Shown: in pieces, positions 45,601 through 55,896 of the stretch | Numbering within the stretch: position 1 is the stretch's first letter | Layout: each line of letters begins with the position of its first letter | Source: Callorhinus ursinus | Lineage: Eukaryota > Chordata > Mammalia > Carnivora > Otariidae | Direction: 5' to 3' | Length of the DNA: 64,000 nt | Assembly (NCBI RefSeq): GCF_003265705.1 | Contig: NW_020312867.1 | Location: 8,433,470 to 8,497,469 of the forward strand | Translations under genes and position numbers: made by a program | Notes under the pieces: model-generated | What the model saw: only the letters and a program-made list of their open reading frames with translations | Told to the model about the DNA's origin: nothing | Databases searched by the model: none

Positions 45601-48600
45601 GTAGTTGGAGCCCGGGAAGGGTAACTGGATGGTCCCTATTGCTGGAACCCAGCACCAGCCCTGAGGACCTGGGGGAGGGAGATTGAGAGGAAGAGCCTGG
45701 GCTTGAGATGGGGTAGGCCTTGGCTCACCTGCCTGCTCTGCACCTTCCTTACTGTGGACAGGGCCTGCACTGCCCCCTCCCAGGCTGGTGGGAGATGTGT
45801 GTGGGAAATGCCCCCTACTCTCCTGCCCAGCCCCCAGCCCTACCTGGTCAATGGCCTTTAGCTGCAGCCCAGTCTTGCCATGCTCATCCTTGCACAGGTG
45901 GATCTCACGCACCCCAGGCTTGATCTCCGCACGCCGTGTGCCAAGGCTGTTCCCAGACAATGGTGCCACCAGCTGGCCCAGCGAGGAGCCAGAGCCCACC
46001 ATCTGCAGACACGAGAGTGGGGTCAGCTGGCCCCTGGGGCCTCGTAAGGATGAAGAAAGAAGGATGCAGTGGTCCCTGGGCCCTATCCCATCCACAGACC
46101 ACACTCTTCTCTGCAGGGGCTGCTAGGGGACATGGCTCCCTGAAGCCACTGGGGGGGCATCAAAGTCTACGTCCCTGAAAAACAGCTAAGAATATGAGGA
46201 GAGACAAGAGAGAGTATGGGTATACAGAAAAGGGACCCTCATTTTGCAAGGCACATTGGTATCAGGAGAAGACCCTTTGAAATCCAACTAAAAATAAAAT
46301 TTTGCAGCAAATAGGGAGCAATTAGGGGGGAAAAGGACTTGATTTAATTTTTGTCTTGAAAAGAATGTAAGCAAAAAGTATAAAAATGAATGCTTTCCCC
46401 CTAAAGCCCAGAACAAGTTAGGATGTCACTCTCACCACTACTATTAAATATGGTACTGGAATAACTAGCCAGAGCAATAAGGCAAGAAAAGAGAAGAGAA
46501 AAGAAAAGAAAAGAAAAGAAAAGAGAAGGCATACAGACTGGAAAAGAAATATTTGCCAATGATATGATGATCTACTAGGAAATCCCCGGGAATCTACAAA
46601 TAAACTCCTAAAACTATAAGGGAGTTCAGCAAGGTCACAGGATACAGGATCAACACACAAAAATCAACTGTACTTTTTATACATGAACAACATGCACCTG
46701 GAAACTGAAATTAAAAGTACACTACCAACTATCATCACTCAAAAATAAGAAATAGGAGTAGAGCTAACAAAACATATGTAGGAATTATATACTGAAAACA
46801 AAAACAAAAAATGACTGATAAAAAGGTATCAAAGGAGATCTAAATAAATGGAAAGAGGGGTGCCTGGGTGGCTCAGTCGTTACACGTCTGCCTTCGGCTC
46901 AGGTCATGATCCCAGGGTCCTGGGATCGAGTCCCACATCGGGCTCCCTGCTCAGCGGGAAGCCTGCTTCTCCCTCTCCCACTCCCCCTACTTGTGTTCCC
47001 TCTCTCGCTGTGTCTCTCTTTGTCAAATAAATAAATAAAATCTTTTTTTAAAAAAATGGAAACGTATTTTCTATTCATGGATTAGAAGAACATAGTAAAG
47101 CTGTCAATTGTCCCCAAATTGATATAAAGATTTAATGCAATTTCTATCAAAATCTTTACAAGATGTTTTGTAGATATAGGCAAGGTTAAACTAAACTCTA
47201 TATGAAAAGACAAAGGAAGTAGGGTAGCTAAACCTATTTTGACAAAAAGAATAAAGCAGGAGGAATCACTCCAACAAATGTCAAGACTTATTATTTAGCT
47301 ACAGTTTGGTAACAGTGGAGAGACAGACACATGGATCAATGAAACAGGACAAAGACTTGAAAAATAGCCTCACATAAGTAGGGCCAACTGCTTTTTAACA
47401 GAGGTGCCAGAGCAGTTCGATGGACGAGAAATAGTCTTTTCAACAAAGGCGAAAGGAGCAGTTGAACAACCATAGACAAAAATATGAACTTTGACCTAAG
47501 TTTCACACCTTATACAAAAATTAACTCAAATTTCATCATAAATTTAAATGTAAAACATGGGGCGCCTAGGTGGCTCAGTCAGTTAAGCATCTGACTCTTG
47601 GTTTCAGCTCATGTCATGATCTTAGGGTCCTGGGATCGAGCCCCACAATGGGCTCTGCGCTCACAGCTGGAAATTATCTCCCTCTCCCTAGGCTCCTCCT
47701 CCTGCCTGCGCACGCTCTCTCTCTCAAATAAATAAATACAATCTTTTTTAAAAATGTAAAACATAGGTTTTAGATAAAAATAAGGGAGAAAACCTTCAGG
47801 ATTTCGGGCTTGGTGTAAATGTCTTCAGACAGGCCAGCCAAGCCTGATCCACAAAAAATAGAAAAAAAAAAAAAAAGAAAAAAGATCCATAAATTGGAAC
47901 CTCATCAAAATTAAAAACTTTTGCTCTGCCAGAGATCCTTTTAATAAGTTGAAAAAAGAAGCTACACTTGGGAGAAAATTTTTACAAAAGACCTGACAAA
48001 GGACTCTAGCATAAAGAACTCTCAAAACTTGACTTAAAAAAACAAACTATCCATTGAGAAAATGAACAAAACATATGAAGAGCATTTTACTGAAAAGAAT
48101 TTACAGCTGGTAAATAGCACATGACAAGACGCTGAACATCACTAGCCAGTGGGGAAATGCAAACTGAGACTGTGAAGAGACATCACTACACACTTATCAT
48201 GACGGCTAACATTAGTGAGAAGCTGGTGAAGATGGGAAGAAACTGGAGCGGCACGTTTTGCCGGCAGGAAAATAAAATGGTAGAGCCACTCTTAAAATAG
48301 TCTGGCAGTATCTTTTAAAAATTTAAACATGCATTCATCATACAACCTAGCAACTGCACTCCTGGACATTTATCCCAGAGAAATGAAAACTTATGTCCGT
48401 ACAAAAAACTGTACACAAATATCCATAATAACTTAGTTTGTAATAGCCCCAAACTGGAAACAACGAAAACGACCCTCAGTGGGTTGAACAAACCTCGGTA
48501 CATCCATACCATGGAATACTACACAGCAACACAACGGGATGAACTAGGGGAGGGGGTGGGAGGTGGGGGTAATGGGGTGGGGATTAAGCATACACTTGTT

Positions 48601-49888
48601 GCGATGAGCACCAGGTGATGTATAGAACTGCTGAACCACTATATTGTACTGAACTGATACAACACTGTAGGTTAACTATAGTGGAATTAAAATAAAATGA
48701 AATAAAAACAAACAAACAAATAAATAAATAAAATGGGACGAGCTATTAATAGAGTGAACAACCTGGAAAAATTTCAAGGGCATTATGCTGAGTGGAAAAA
48801 GCCAATCTGAAAACACGTAGATAACATTCTGAAACAAAATTATCGAGGCAGAAAACAGACTAGTGGTGGCCAGGGGGTTAGGGAAGGTCAGGGGAGAGGG
48901 TGGGCGTGATGGCGAAGGGCCAGCCTGAGGGAGACCTCTGTGGTGATGAACTCGTCCGTGCCTTGGTTACACTGGTACCTACATGGGTCTATCTATACAG
49001 GTGACAAAGTGACACGGAACTACAGACACTCACCGGACCAAGGCAAAATGCTTGCTTTCCTTACCCTACAGTTATGCAGCCACCGCCCATAGAACAACTG
49101 GGAAAACTGGGTGGAGGGTACAATCTTCTGTACCCTTCTCTGTACTATCTTTGGGACTTCCCAGCAATCTATGATCATTTAAAAATAAAAAGCTAAACAT
49201 AAAAATTTTTAATTATAAAAATGAATTCATCTGTCATATTTTTATCAATGTTGAGGTGAAATGCACTCATGCCCTCACTATTGGAACAAAGAGGAATTCA
49301 GTCAAGGGCTTACAAGTGAGGTACATACCACATGCCTTTCTTGGCTTGTTGTTTGTATTTCACAGCATGACTATGGCGGGGGGCAATGTGGAACAGCACC
49401 CCAGGGCCCCACGCATCCCCATCCTGGCCAACTTTCTCCTGTGAGACCCTCATTTGCCAGTGGCTAAGGCAGTTCTCATCCTCACCCCCCTCACTTCACA
49501 AGACCCTGCAGCCTCAGCAAGACCTGCAGCTGGGCCCTGCCACCAATTTTCACCCACGTGGGGACAGGATGGCAGACAACCCCCGACCAACGGCCCACAG
49601 GGATGCTGGAGCCCACTGGTGGGGGGTTTGAGTGGGGACTGGTCTCTAAATGAAAATATTTTGACGATGGAACATTTCTGTGTCATGATTTCCCTTGCTC
49701 CCCAAAACCATGGAAAACAGGAATCAAGCAAGCATTGCCGCTTCATCTGGGGACCAGAGCTGGGTGACAAGCTGCTCCCTGTCTCGGCTCTGCCATCCAT
49801 GCAAAGCTCTCAAGGCACAGGCAGCTCCTTCATTAGAGGCCTCCAGGCTCAAGATGTCCATCAGCAGATGAATGGATAAAGAAGATGT

Positions 49889-49939
<51 letters not shown>

Positions 49940-52291
49940 CGGAATATTATGCAGCCATCAAAAGGAATAAAATCTTGCCATTTGCAACGACATGGATGGA
50001 ACTGGAGGGTGTTATGCTGAGCAAAATAAGTCAATCAGAGAAAGACAAGTATCATATGACCTCACTGATATGAGGAATTCTTAATCTCAGGAAACAAACT
50101 GAGGGTTGCTGGAGTGGTGGGGGGTGGGAGGGATGGGGTGGCTGGGTGATGGACATTGGGGAGGGTATGTGCTACGGTGAGCGCTGTGAATTGTGTAAGA
50201 CTGTTGAATCACAGACCTGTACCTCTGAAACACATAATACATTATATGTTAAAAAAAAAAAAAGAAAAAGAAGAAGATAGCAGGAGGGGAAGAATGAAGG
50301 GGAGTAAGTCGGAGGGGGAGAGGAACCATGAGAGACGATGGACTCTGAGAAACAAACTGAGGGTTCTAGAGGGGAGGGGGGTGGGGGGATGGGTTAGCCC
50401 GGTGGTGGGTATTAAGGAGGCCACATAGTGCAGGGAGCACTGGGTGTTATACGCAAACAATGAATCATGGAACACTACATCAAAAACTAATGATGTAATG
50501 TATGGTGATTAACATAACATAATAAAAAAATAAAATAGTCAAAAAAAAAAAAAGAAGCCTCCAGGCTCAGGCTGGGTTTAATGCCTTCCCTTCTCATCCA
50601 GCAGCCTGAAGCCAGGGGTCCAAGGGCAGGCAATGGTCCTCCAGTGTCCAGGTCTGCAGGAAACCCCACAGCACTTTTAACAATGGCTCAGAATGAAAAG
50701 TGCCATGAAGAAACAGAGCCCAGGCCTGCCAAGGAAGAGGAGATTCCAGTCTGTTCGAATGGCAAGACCAAGAAGGAGGGAGAGTTGGCACATTCTGTGC
50801 CCACAGTAGGCAAGAGACAAATACCTACACTAGCACCTTCTGGAATCTGAAGCAGGTTCTGCTGGACTTCTTGGCTGGAGAGGGAAAGACCCATATAATT
50901 TTCCAATTCTGCCAGGCTTGGGTACAAAACTGACGGGAAGGGAACGGAAGGAAGAGGAAAGGTGTTACTCAGGGGCGTGAACTTGGCCACACCTGCCTGG
51001 CTCCCGTGGTCACTCATTTGTATTAAGAAACAGGGCCTGGGGATGTTGTTTCTCCCCGAGAATGCAAGGGAACACTCGCTGGTGATGTGGGTTCTCTCCT
51101 CAGAAGGGCTGAGGGGCCGGGGTCTCCCCAGAAGCAGCCTGGGACACAGGGGCTGCAGGAGCTGCAGGGGCTGTAGGAGGCAGGCATCTGACCCCAGGGC
51201 AGCTCCCAGGAAACTGCAGGGAAAGAGTGGGCCTGAGGTCAAGTTAGCTGCCACAGGACCTGAATCAAGACTGCCACCAACAACTCAAGGGGCTACCACA
51301 AACATCTTGGTCTCCTCACTCAGCCACAGAAGGTAGCCCCAAATCAGGGAGTTAATGCTCTCACTAAGCCACAGTTCCCTCAGGGCCCCCGTCAAAGAGC
51401 TCTGGTGGGGATAAAATGTTCAGGAAGCCCGCAGCACAGGGGCAGGAAAGAGGCTGTGCTGGAAGCGGCCACAAGAGGTCACTGTCAGTCAGGAGCACCC
51501 CACCCCGACTGGCCCACTCACCTGGAGACTGGGAGACTGGCAGGGCAGGCATTCCGGGTGCAGCTCTGGCCTGGGCCTGGGAGAGGTGAGGAGCACTGGT
51601 CAGCTGTGGCCAGGACCGCCAGGACCCCCAGAACCCTTGGAGCCTGGGGCTCCCTGGGGATCAGGGCATTAGTTAGGCTGGCGGGCCTAAGGTGGAGTAT
51701 CCATGAACCTTGGAGGTGTGTAAATGTGTCCTCTGCACATGTCCATGTTTCTGGGGAAGGTTCTCCCCGTAGCCTGCAACCCGCCAAACGTCATGACCTG
51801 CTTACTACCTGAGGCAGCCAGAACATTGAGGCCCACCGCCCAGTGAAATTCTCAGTCGAGAAGTCCCAAATTCTCAAAACCCACTGGAACCACAGATGAA
51901 TGGAAGGAAAAGGGGGCTTCTGCGGATGAGCAGGCCAAAGGCCATGCCCATGGGGTTTACTCTGGAAGCCTGTCTACAGTGGAGTCTACCTGAACTGGGA
52001 TAGAAGTGCTAGGAGGCACAAGAGAGGCCTGTCTGCTGTTTGGGCTTTTCCATTCCTGCTGTAACTCCACTGCCTTAACCTCTGAACACCTGTCCACTAG
52101 CAGGTCCTGCAGTAGTGACCTGCATGCCCAGGGATCCAACACTCAGCACCTTCCAAGACAAGCCTCCCTTACTTACCCTGGGGCAATCACAAAGGCCCTT
52201 CGAGGTGGCCTAGGCTAACACATGCCTAGCGGCTTACCTGAATGGCTTGGTCCATCTTCAGGTCCTCCAGGGATGGGTATAGGGTGGACAT
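42641..52291 (-). CDS. SDCBP2: Syntenin-2, eight coding exons
   Basis: Join on the - strand, 5' to 3': 52291-52238, 51576-51522, 50929-50829, 46002-45844, 45273-45098, 45018-44847, 43010-42919, 42695-42641. That is 864 nt, 287 residues (human about 292). All junctions are GT-AG and in frame. Syntenin-2 is a tandem-PDZ scaffold that binds PIP2-rich membranes and C-terminal peptide tails. Residues 1-101 are the N-terminal region with two LYPSL motifs (LYPxL is the ALIX-binding signature in syntenin-1). PDZ1 is about residues 102-181 (starts REIHLCKD, carries [12 protein letters not shown]). PDZ2 is about 186-262 (starts [10 protein letters not shown], carries [20 protein letters not shown]). 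The tail ends [10 protein letters not shown]. No stop or frameshift is seen, so it looks functional. Its upstream intron holds a large young L1 in the opposite orientation. Confidence 0.96.
42919..43010 (-). CDS. SDCBP2: SDCBP2 coding exon 7
   Basis: Acceptor CCTCTCCAG, donor CAAAAA|GTAAGG. Encodes [20 protein letters not shown] to EHMVK, the last strand and helix of PDZ2. Reading through the donor would meet TAA at once, so splicing decides the C-terminus. Confidence 0.95.
44399..44421. repeat. (CA)n microsatellite
   Basis: About 11 CA units in SDCBP2 intron 6, next to an A-rich TAAAAATAAAATG stretch. Confidence 0.95.
44630..44785. repeat. MIR-like repeat in SDCBP2 intron
   Basis: 'catatttactgagcacttac' and 'cctcatcttattgagccccc' with 'actggaggatgagggacctg' form a diverged MIR. 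It ends about 60 bp from exon 6. Confidence 0.6.
44847..45018 (-). CDS. SDCBP2: SDCBP2 coding exon 6
   Basis: Acceptor TTCCCCGCCAG, donor CTGAAG|GTAGGC. Encodes [20 protein letters not shown] to NVIGLK, most of PDZ2 including the GHIGFVI ligand-binding loop. Strong match to syntenin-2. Confidence 0.97.
45098..45273 (-). CDS. SDCBP2: SDCBP2 coding exon 5
   Basis: Acceptor CCTTCTCCAG, donor GACAG|GTGGGT. Encodes [20 protein letters not shown] to VMVARDR, most of PDZ1. Final Arg codon split AG|G. Confidence 0.97.
45844..46002 (-). CDS. SDCBP2: SDCBP2 coding exon 4
   Basis: Acceptor GTGTCTGCAG, donor GACCAG|GTAGGG. Encodes [20 protein letters not shown] then [20 protein letters not shown] to AIDQ, the PDZ1 entry with its GKTGLQL loop. 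The exon is in phase 0 at both ends. It begins with ATG, which is an internal Met here and not the start. Confidence 0.95.
46856..47050 (+). mobile_element. Carnivore SINE, sense
   Basis: GGGGTGCCTGGGTGGCTCAG head, CCTGCTTCTCCCTCTCCCAC body and AAATAAATAAATAAAATCTT tail. Flanked by ATGGAAA (about 46848 and 47056), a short probable target-site duplication. Confidence 0.9.
47560..47751 (+). mobile_element. Carnivore SINE, sense
   Basis: GGCGCCTAGGTGGCTCAGTC head and AAATAAATAAATACAATCTT tail. Target-site duplication AAATGTAAAACAT at 47546-47558 and 47752-47764. More diverged in the body than the 46.86 kb copy, so probably older. Confidence 0.9.
48536..48730 (+). mobile_element. Older carnivore L1 3' end
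   Basis: 'gatgagcaccaggtgatgta' and 'tgtaggttaactatagtgga' followed by an AAACAAACAAATAAATAAAT tail. It interrupts the degraded L1, whose sequence ('gggcattatgctgagtggaa') resumes afterwards. Confidence 0.6.
48731..49210 (+). repeat. Old L1 continuation
   Basis: Continuation of the old L1, with 'acagactagtggtggccagg' and 'ctatctatacaggtgacaaa'. Ends in an A/T-rich stretch near 49.2 kb. No coding capacity. Confidence 0.5.
49852..50552 (+). mobile_element. 5'-truncated young L1 3' end
   Basis: Begins in the last part of ORF2 ('gatgtccatcagcagatgaa'), contains a long (CA)n tract, then 'aatattatgcagccatcaaa', the 3' UTR and an A tail. Target-site duplication AGA[G/A]GCCTCCAGGCTCA (17 bp, one mismatch) at 49835-49851 and 50553-50569. 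It lies in SDCBP2 intron 3, opposite to the gene. Confidence 0.93.
49891..49939. repeat. (CA)n microsatellite inside L1
   Basis: About 24 AC units at the place where the other L1 copies carry 'gtggtatatatacacaatgg' (about 55274-55292). The repeat probably expanded after insertion from that seed. Confidence 0.95.
50829..50929 (-). CDS. SDCBP2: SDCBP2 coding exon 3
   Basis: Acceptor CTTCCCGTCAG, donor GCTAGT|GTAGGT. Encodes [20 protein letters not shown] to QIPEGAS, including the second LYPSL motif. The donor was chosen because it alone gives phase 0 to match exon 4 and aligns the join with the human protein as I recall it. Competing GT sites (GAAG|GTGCTA, GTAG|GTATTT) would shift frame. Confidence 0.9.
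51522..51576 (-). CDS. SDCBP2: SDCBP2 coding exon 2
   Basis: Only 55 bp. Acceptor CACCTCTCCCAG, donor TCTCCAG|GTGAGT. Encodes [18 protein letters not shown] plus one base. A second AG six bases inside (CCCAG at 51571) could remove the first two residues. Matches the syntenin-2 N-terminal region. Confidence 0.85.
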
Positions 52292-52310
52292 AGCTGCTCC
52301 TTGGAACACC
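52238..52310 (-). CDS. SDCBP2: SDCBP2 first coding exon
   Basis: Start ATG 52291-52289; encodes [18 protein letters not shown]. Donor ATTCAG|GTAAGC. A TGTAG acceptor at 52312-52311 leaves 19 bases of 5' UTR in this exon, so at least one non-coding exon lies further upstream. The LYPSLEDLK motif is the syntenin hallmark. Confidence 0.95.
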
Positions 52311-52769
52311 CTACAGGCACAGAGGGTGAGGAGGGGTGAGGGGTGAGAGGAAGCATGGATGTCTACCTCCCGTTCATGTGTGCCACTCAGGACTCTCAGG
52401 ATGAGAAAGAAATCAGGAAGGTATTGTTAGGGGTGTGTACAGCATCATCCCCCAACTACACAGAATTCCGTCCAGTGTTAAGTAGGTGGGGTTTTAATTA
52501 CAACAGAAAGGCAGCAGGGCATTTAGAATCTCTCCCCAACCCCTCACACCCCTGTTCACCTCTGGGTATTTGAGCTCCTACTGTATACCACCCATTTCCA
52601 GCCTTGATCTTAGCCTAGGCTTCCACTCTTCTCCTTGTAAAGTTCTGATCTTATTAAATGTGTCTTAGGTTTAACAGTAGAAAAGATCAACGAAACTAGG
52701 AGCTGGTTCTTTGAAAGAATTAACAAGATTGATAAACCCCTGGCCAGACTGATCAAAAAGAAAAGAGAA

Positions 52770-55265
52770 ATGACCCAAATCAACAAAATCATGAATGAAA
52801 GAGGAGAGATCACAACCAACACCAAAGAAATACAAACAATTATAAGAACATATTATGAGCAACTCTATGCCAGCAAATTAGATAACCTGGAAGAAATGGG
52901 TGCATTCCTAGAGATGTATCAACTACCAAAATTGAACCAGGAAGAAATAGAAAACCTGAACAGACCTATAACCACTAAGGAAATTGAAGCAGTCATCACA
53001 AATCTCCCAAGAAACAAAAGCCCAGGGCCAGATGGCTTCCCAGGAGAATTCTATCAGACATTTCAAGAAGAATTAATACCTATTCTCCTGAAACTGTTCC
53101 AAAAAATAGAAATGGAAGGAAAACTTCCAAACTCATTTTATGAGGCCAGCATTACCTTGATCCCAAAACCAGACAAAGACCCCATCAAAAAGGAGAATTA
53201 CAGACCAATATCCTTGATGAACATGGATGCAAAAATTCTCACCAAAATACTAGCCAATAGGATCCAACAGCACATTAAAAGGATTATTCACCACGACCAA
53301 GTGGGATTTATCCCTGGGCTGCAAGGTTGGTTCAACATCCGCAAATTAATCAACGTGATACAATACATTAACAAAAGAAAGAACAAGAATCATATGATCC
53401 TCTCAATAGATGCAGAAAAAGCATTTGACAAAGTGCAGCATCCTTTCTTGATCAAAACCCTTCAGAGTATAGGGATAGAGGGTACATACCTCAATATCAT
53501 AAAAGCCATCTATGAAAAACCTACAGCCAATATCATTCTCAATGGGGAAAAGCTGAGAGCTTTTCCCCTAAGGTCAGGAATGCGGCAGGGATGTCCACTC
53601 TCACCACTGCTATTCAACATAGTATTAGAAGTCCCAGCCACAGCAATCAGACAACAAAAAGAAATCAAAGGCATCCAAATTGGCAAAGAGGAAGTCAAAC
53701 TCTCACTCTTTGCAGATGATATGATACTGTATGTGGAAAACCCAAAAGACTCCACCCCAAAACTGCTAGAACTCATACAGGAATCCAGTCAAGTAGCAGG
53801 CTATAAAATCAATGCACAGAAATCAGTGGCATTCCTATACACCAACAACAAGACAGAAGAGAGACAAATCAAGGAGTCGATCCCATTCACAATTGCACCC
53901 AAAACCATAAGATACCTAGGAATAAATTTAACCAAAGAGGCAAAGGATCTGTACTCAGAAAACTATAAAATACTCATGAAAGAAATTGAAGAAGACACAA
54001 AGACATGGAAAAACGTTCCATGCTCATGGATTGGGAGAACCAACATTGTGAAGATGTCAATGCTACCTAGAGCAATCTACACATTCAGTGCAATCCCCAT
54101 CAAAATACCATCCACCTTTTTCAAAGAAATGGAACAAATAATCCTAAAATTTGTATGGAACCAGAAGAGACCCCAAATAGCCAGAGGAATATTGAAAAAG
54201 AAAAGCAAAGCTGGCGGCATCACAATTCTGGACTTCCAGCTCTATTACAAAGCTGTCATCATCAAGACAGTATGGTACTGGCACAAAAACAGACACATAG
54301 ATCAATGGAACAGAATCGAGAGCCCAGAAATGGACCCTCAACTCTATGGTCAACTCATCTTTGACAAAGCAGGAAAGAATGTCCAATGGAAAAAAGACAG
54401 TCTCTTCAACAAATGGTGTTGGGAAAATTGGACAGCCACCTGCAGAAGAATGAAACTGGACCATTTCCTTACACCACACACAAAAACAGACTCCAAATGG
54501 TTGAAAGACCTAAACGTGAGACAGGAGTCCATCCAAATCCTAAAGGAGAGCACAGGTAGCGACCTCTTCGACCTCAGACGCAGCAACTTCTTCCTAGAAA
54601 CATTGCCAAAGGCACGGGAAGCCAGGGCAAAAATGAACTATTGGGATTTCATCAAGATAAAAAGCTTTTGCACACCCAAAGAAACAGTCCACAAAACCAA
54701 AAGACAACTGACAGAATGGGAGAAAATATTTGCAAATGACATATCAGATAAAGGGCTAGTATCCAAAATCTATAAAGAACTTATCAAACTCAACACCCAA
54801 AGAACAAATAATCCAATCAAGAAATGGGCAGAAGACGTGAACAGACATTTTTCCAAAGAAGACATCCAAATGGCCAAAGGGCACATAAAAAAGTGCTCAA
54901 CATCGCTCGGCATCAGGAAAATCCAAATCCAAACCTCAATGAGATACCATCTCACACCAGTCAGAATGGCTAAAATTAACAAGTCAGGGAATGACAGATG
55001 TTGGCGGGGATGTGGAGAAAGGGGAACCCTCCCACACTGTTGGTGGGAATGCAAGCTGGTGCAACCACTCTGGAAAACAGTATGGAGGTTCCTCAAACAG
55101 TTGAAATTAGAGCTACCATTCGATCCAGCAATTGCACTACTGGGTATTTACCCCAAAGATACAAATGGAGGGACCCGAAGGGGTACGTGCACCCCAATGT
55201 TTATAGCAGCAATGTCCACAATCTCTGGAAAGAGCCGAGATGTCCATCGACAGATGAATGGATAA
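52770..55265 (+). CDS. L1 ORF2 remnant: reverse transcriptase domain
   Basis: 831 codons open from the first ATG; the frame is open back to the element's 5' end. The reverse transcriptase motifs are present in order: [60 protein letters not shown], and the catalytic FADD at residues 314-317. The roughly 390 N-terminal residues of a full ORF2 (including the endonuclease) are absent because the insertion is 5' truncated. The frame ends about 50 residues early: after MFIAAMSTI the usual C-terminus ([18 protein letters not shown]) lies in another frame, pointing to a small deletion near 55217-55230. It has no promoter of its own and cannot be autonomous. Confidence 0.93.
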   Translation: MTQINKIMNERGEITTNTKEIQTIIRTYYEQLYASKLDNLEEMGAFLEMYQLPKLNQEEIENLNRPITTKEIEAVITNLPRNKSPGPDGFPGEFYQTFQEELIPILLKLFQKIEMEGKLPNSFYEASITLIPKPDKDPIKKENYRPISLMNMDAKILTKILANRIQQHIKRIIHHDQVGFIPGLQGWFNIRKLINVIQYINKRKNKNHMILSIDAEKAFDKVQHPFLIKTLQSIGIEGTYLNIIKAIYEKPTANIILNGEKLRAFPLRSGMRQGCPLSPLLFNIVLEVPATAIRQQKEIKGIQIGKEEVKLSLFADDMILYVENPKDSTPKLLELIQESSQVAGYKINAQKSVAFLYTNNKTEERQIKESIPFTIAPKTIRYLGINLTKEAKDLYSENYKILMKEIEEDTKTWKNVPCSWIGRTNIVKMSMLPRAIYTFSAIPIKIPSTFFKEMEQIILKFVWNQKRPQIARGILKKKSKAGGITILDFQLYYKAVIIKTVWYWHKNRHIDQWNRIESPEMDPQLYGQLIFDKAGKNVQWKKDSLFNKWCWENWTATCRRMKLDHFLTPHTKTDSKWLKDLNVRQESIQILKESTGSDLFDLRRSNFFLETLPKAREARAKMNYWDFIKIKSFCTPKETVHKTKRQLTEWEKIFANDISDKGLVSKIYKELIKLNTQRTNNPIKKWAEDVNRHFSKEDIQMAKGHIKKCSTSLGIRKIQIQTSMRYHLTPVRMAKINKSGNDRCWRGCGERGTLPHCWWECKLVQPLWKTVWRFLKQLKLELPFDPAIALLGIYPKDTNGGTRRGTCTPMFIAAMSTISGKSRDVHRQMNG

Positions 55266-55879
55266 AGAAGATGTGGTATATATACACAATGGAATATTAT
55301 GCAGCCATCAAAAGGAATGAGATCTTGCCATTTGCAAGGACTTGGATGGAACTGGAGGGTGTTATGCTGAGTGAAATAAGTCAATCAGAGAAAGACATGT
55401 GTCATATTATCTCACTGATATGAGGAATTCTTAATCTCAGGAACAAACTGAGTGTTACTGGAGTGGTTGGGGGTGGGAGGGATGGGGTGGCTGGGTGATA
55501 AACAGTGGGGAGGGTATGTGCTATGGTGAGCGCTGTGAATTGTGCAAGACAATTGAATCACAGATCTGTACTTCTGAAACAAATAATGCAACATATTTTC
55601 AGAAAAAAGAAAAAGTAGAAGATAGCAGAAGAGGAAGAATGAAGGGGAGTAAGTCAGAGGGGGAGACGAACCATGAGAGATGATGGACTCTGAAAAACAA
55701 ACTGAGGGTTCTAGAGGGGAGGAGGGTAGGGGGATGGGTTAGCCTGGTGATGGGTATTAAAGAGGGCACATTCTGCATGGAGCACTGGGTGTTATGAATA
55801 AACAATGAATCATGGAACACTACATCAAAAACAAATGATGTAACATATGGTGATTAACATAACAATAAAAAATTAAAAA
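55266..55879 (+). repeat. L1 ORF2 3' tail and 3' UTR
   Basis: Holds the out-of-frame end of ORF2 (to about 55423) and then the G-rich, purine-biased 3' UTR ('ggaggagggtagggggatgg', 'aggaagaatgaaggggagta'). The same text occurs at 0.7-1.03, 20.0 (antisense) and 50.2-50.55 kb. Confidence 0.9.
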
Positions 55880-55896
55880 AAATGTGTCTTAGGTTT

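Larger units (their letters stand above)
46310..48535 (+). repeat. Degraded sense L1 ORF2 in SDCBP2 intron
   Basis: A-rich sense-strand L1 ORF2 with many stops. The text matches L1 in 'aggatacaggatcaacacac', 'agacagacacatggatcaat' and 'tgcaaactgagactgtgaag'. Two SINEs interrupt it (46.86 and 47.56 kb), as does an (AAAAG)n tract at 46484-46527. Old and inactive. Confidence 0.75.
52673..55879 (+). mobile_element. Young 5'-truncated L1
   Basis: 3.2-kb L1 with a perfect 17-bp target-site duplication (AAATGTGTCTTAGGTTT at 52656-52672 and 55880-55896). 5' truncated, so it lacks ORF1 and the ORF2 endonuclease domain. Keeps the reverse transcriptase and C-terminal part of ORF2, a 3' UTR and an A-rich tail (AATAAAAAATTAAAAAAA). 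Opposite in orientation to SDCBP2. The long open frame and flawless duplication point to a recent insertion. Confidence 0.97.

Noticed and set aside
46002..46004. ATG at the start of SDCBP2 exon 4 as a possible translation start
   Set aside because: It follows an AG acceptor exactly and aligns inside the known protein; the LYPSLEDLK start in the 52.2 kb exon is clearly present.
53510..53776. Minus-strand frames inside the young L1
   Set aside because: Reverse-strand shadows of the reverse transcriptase ORF.
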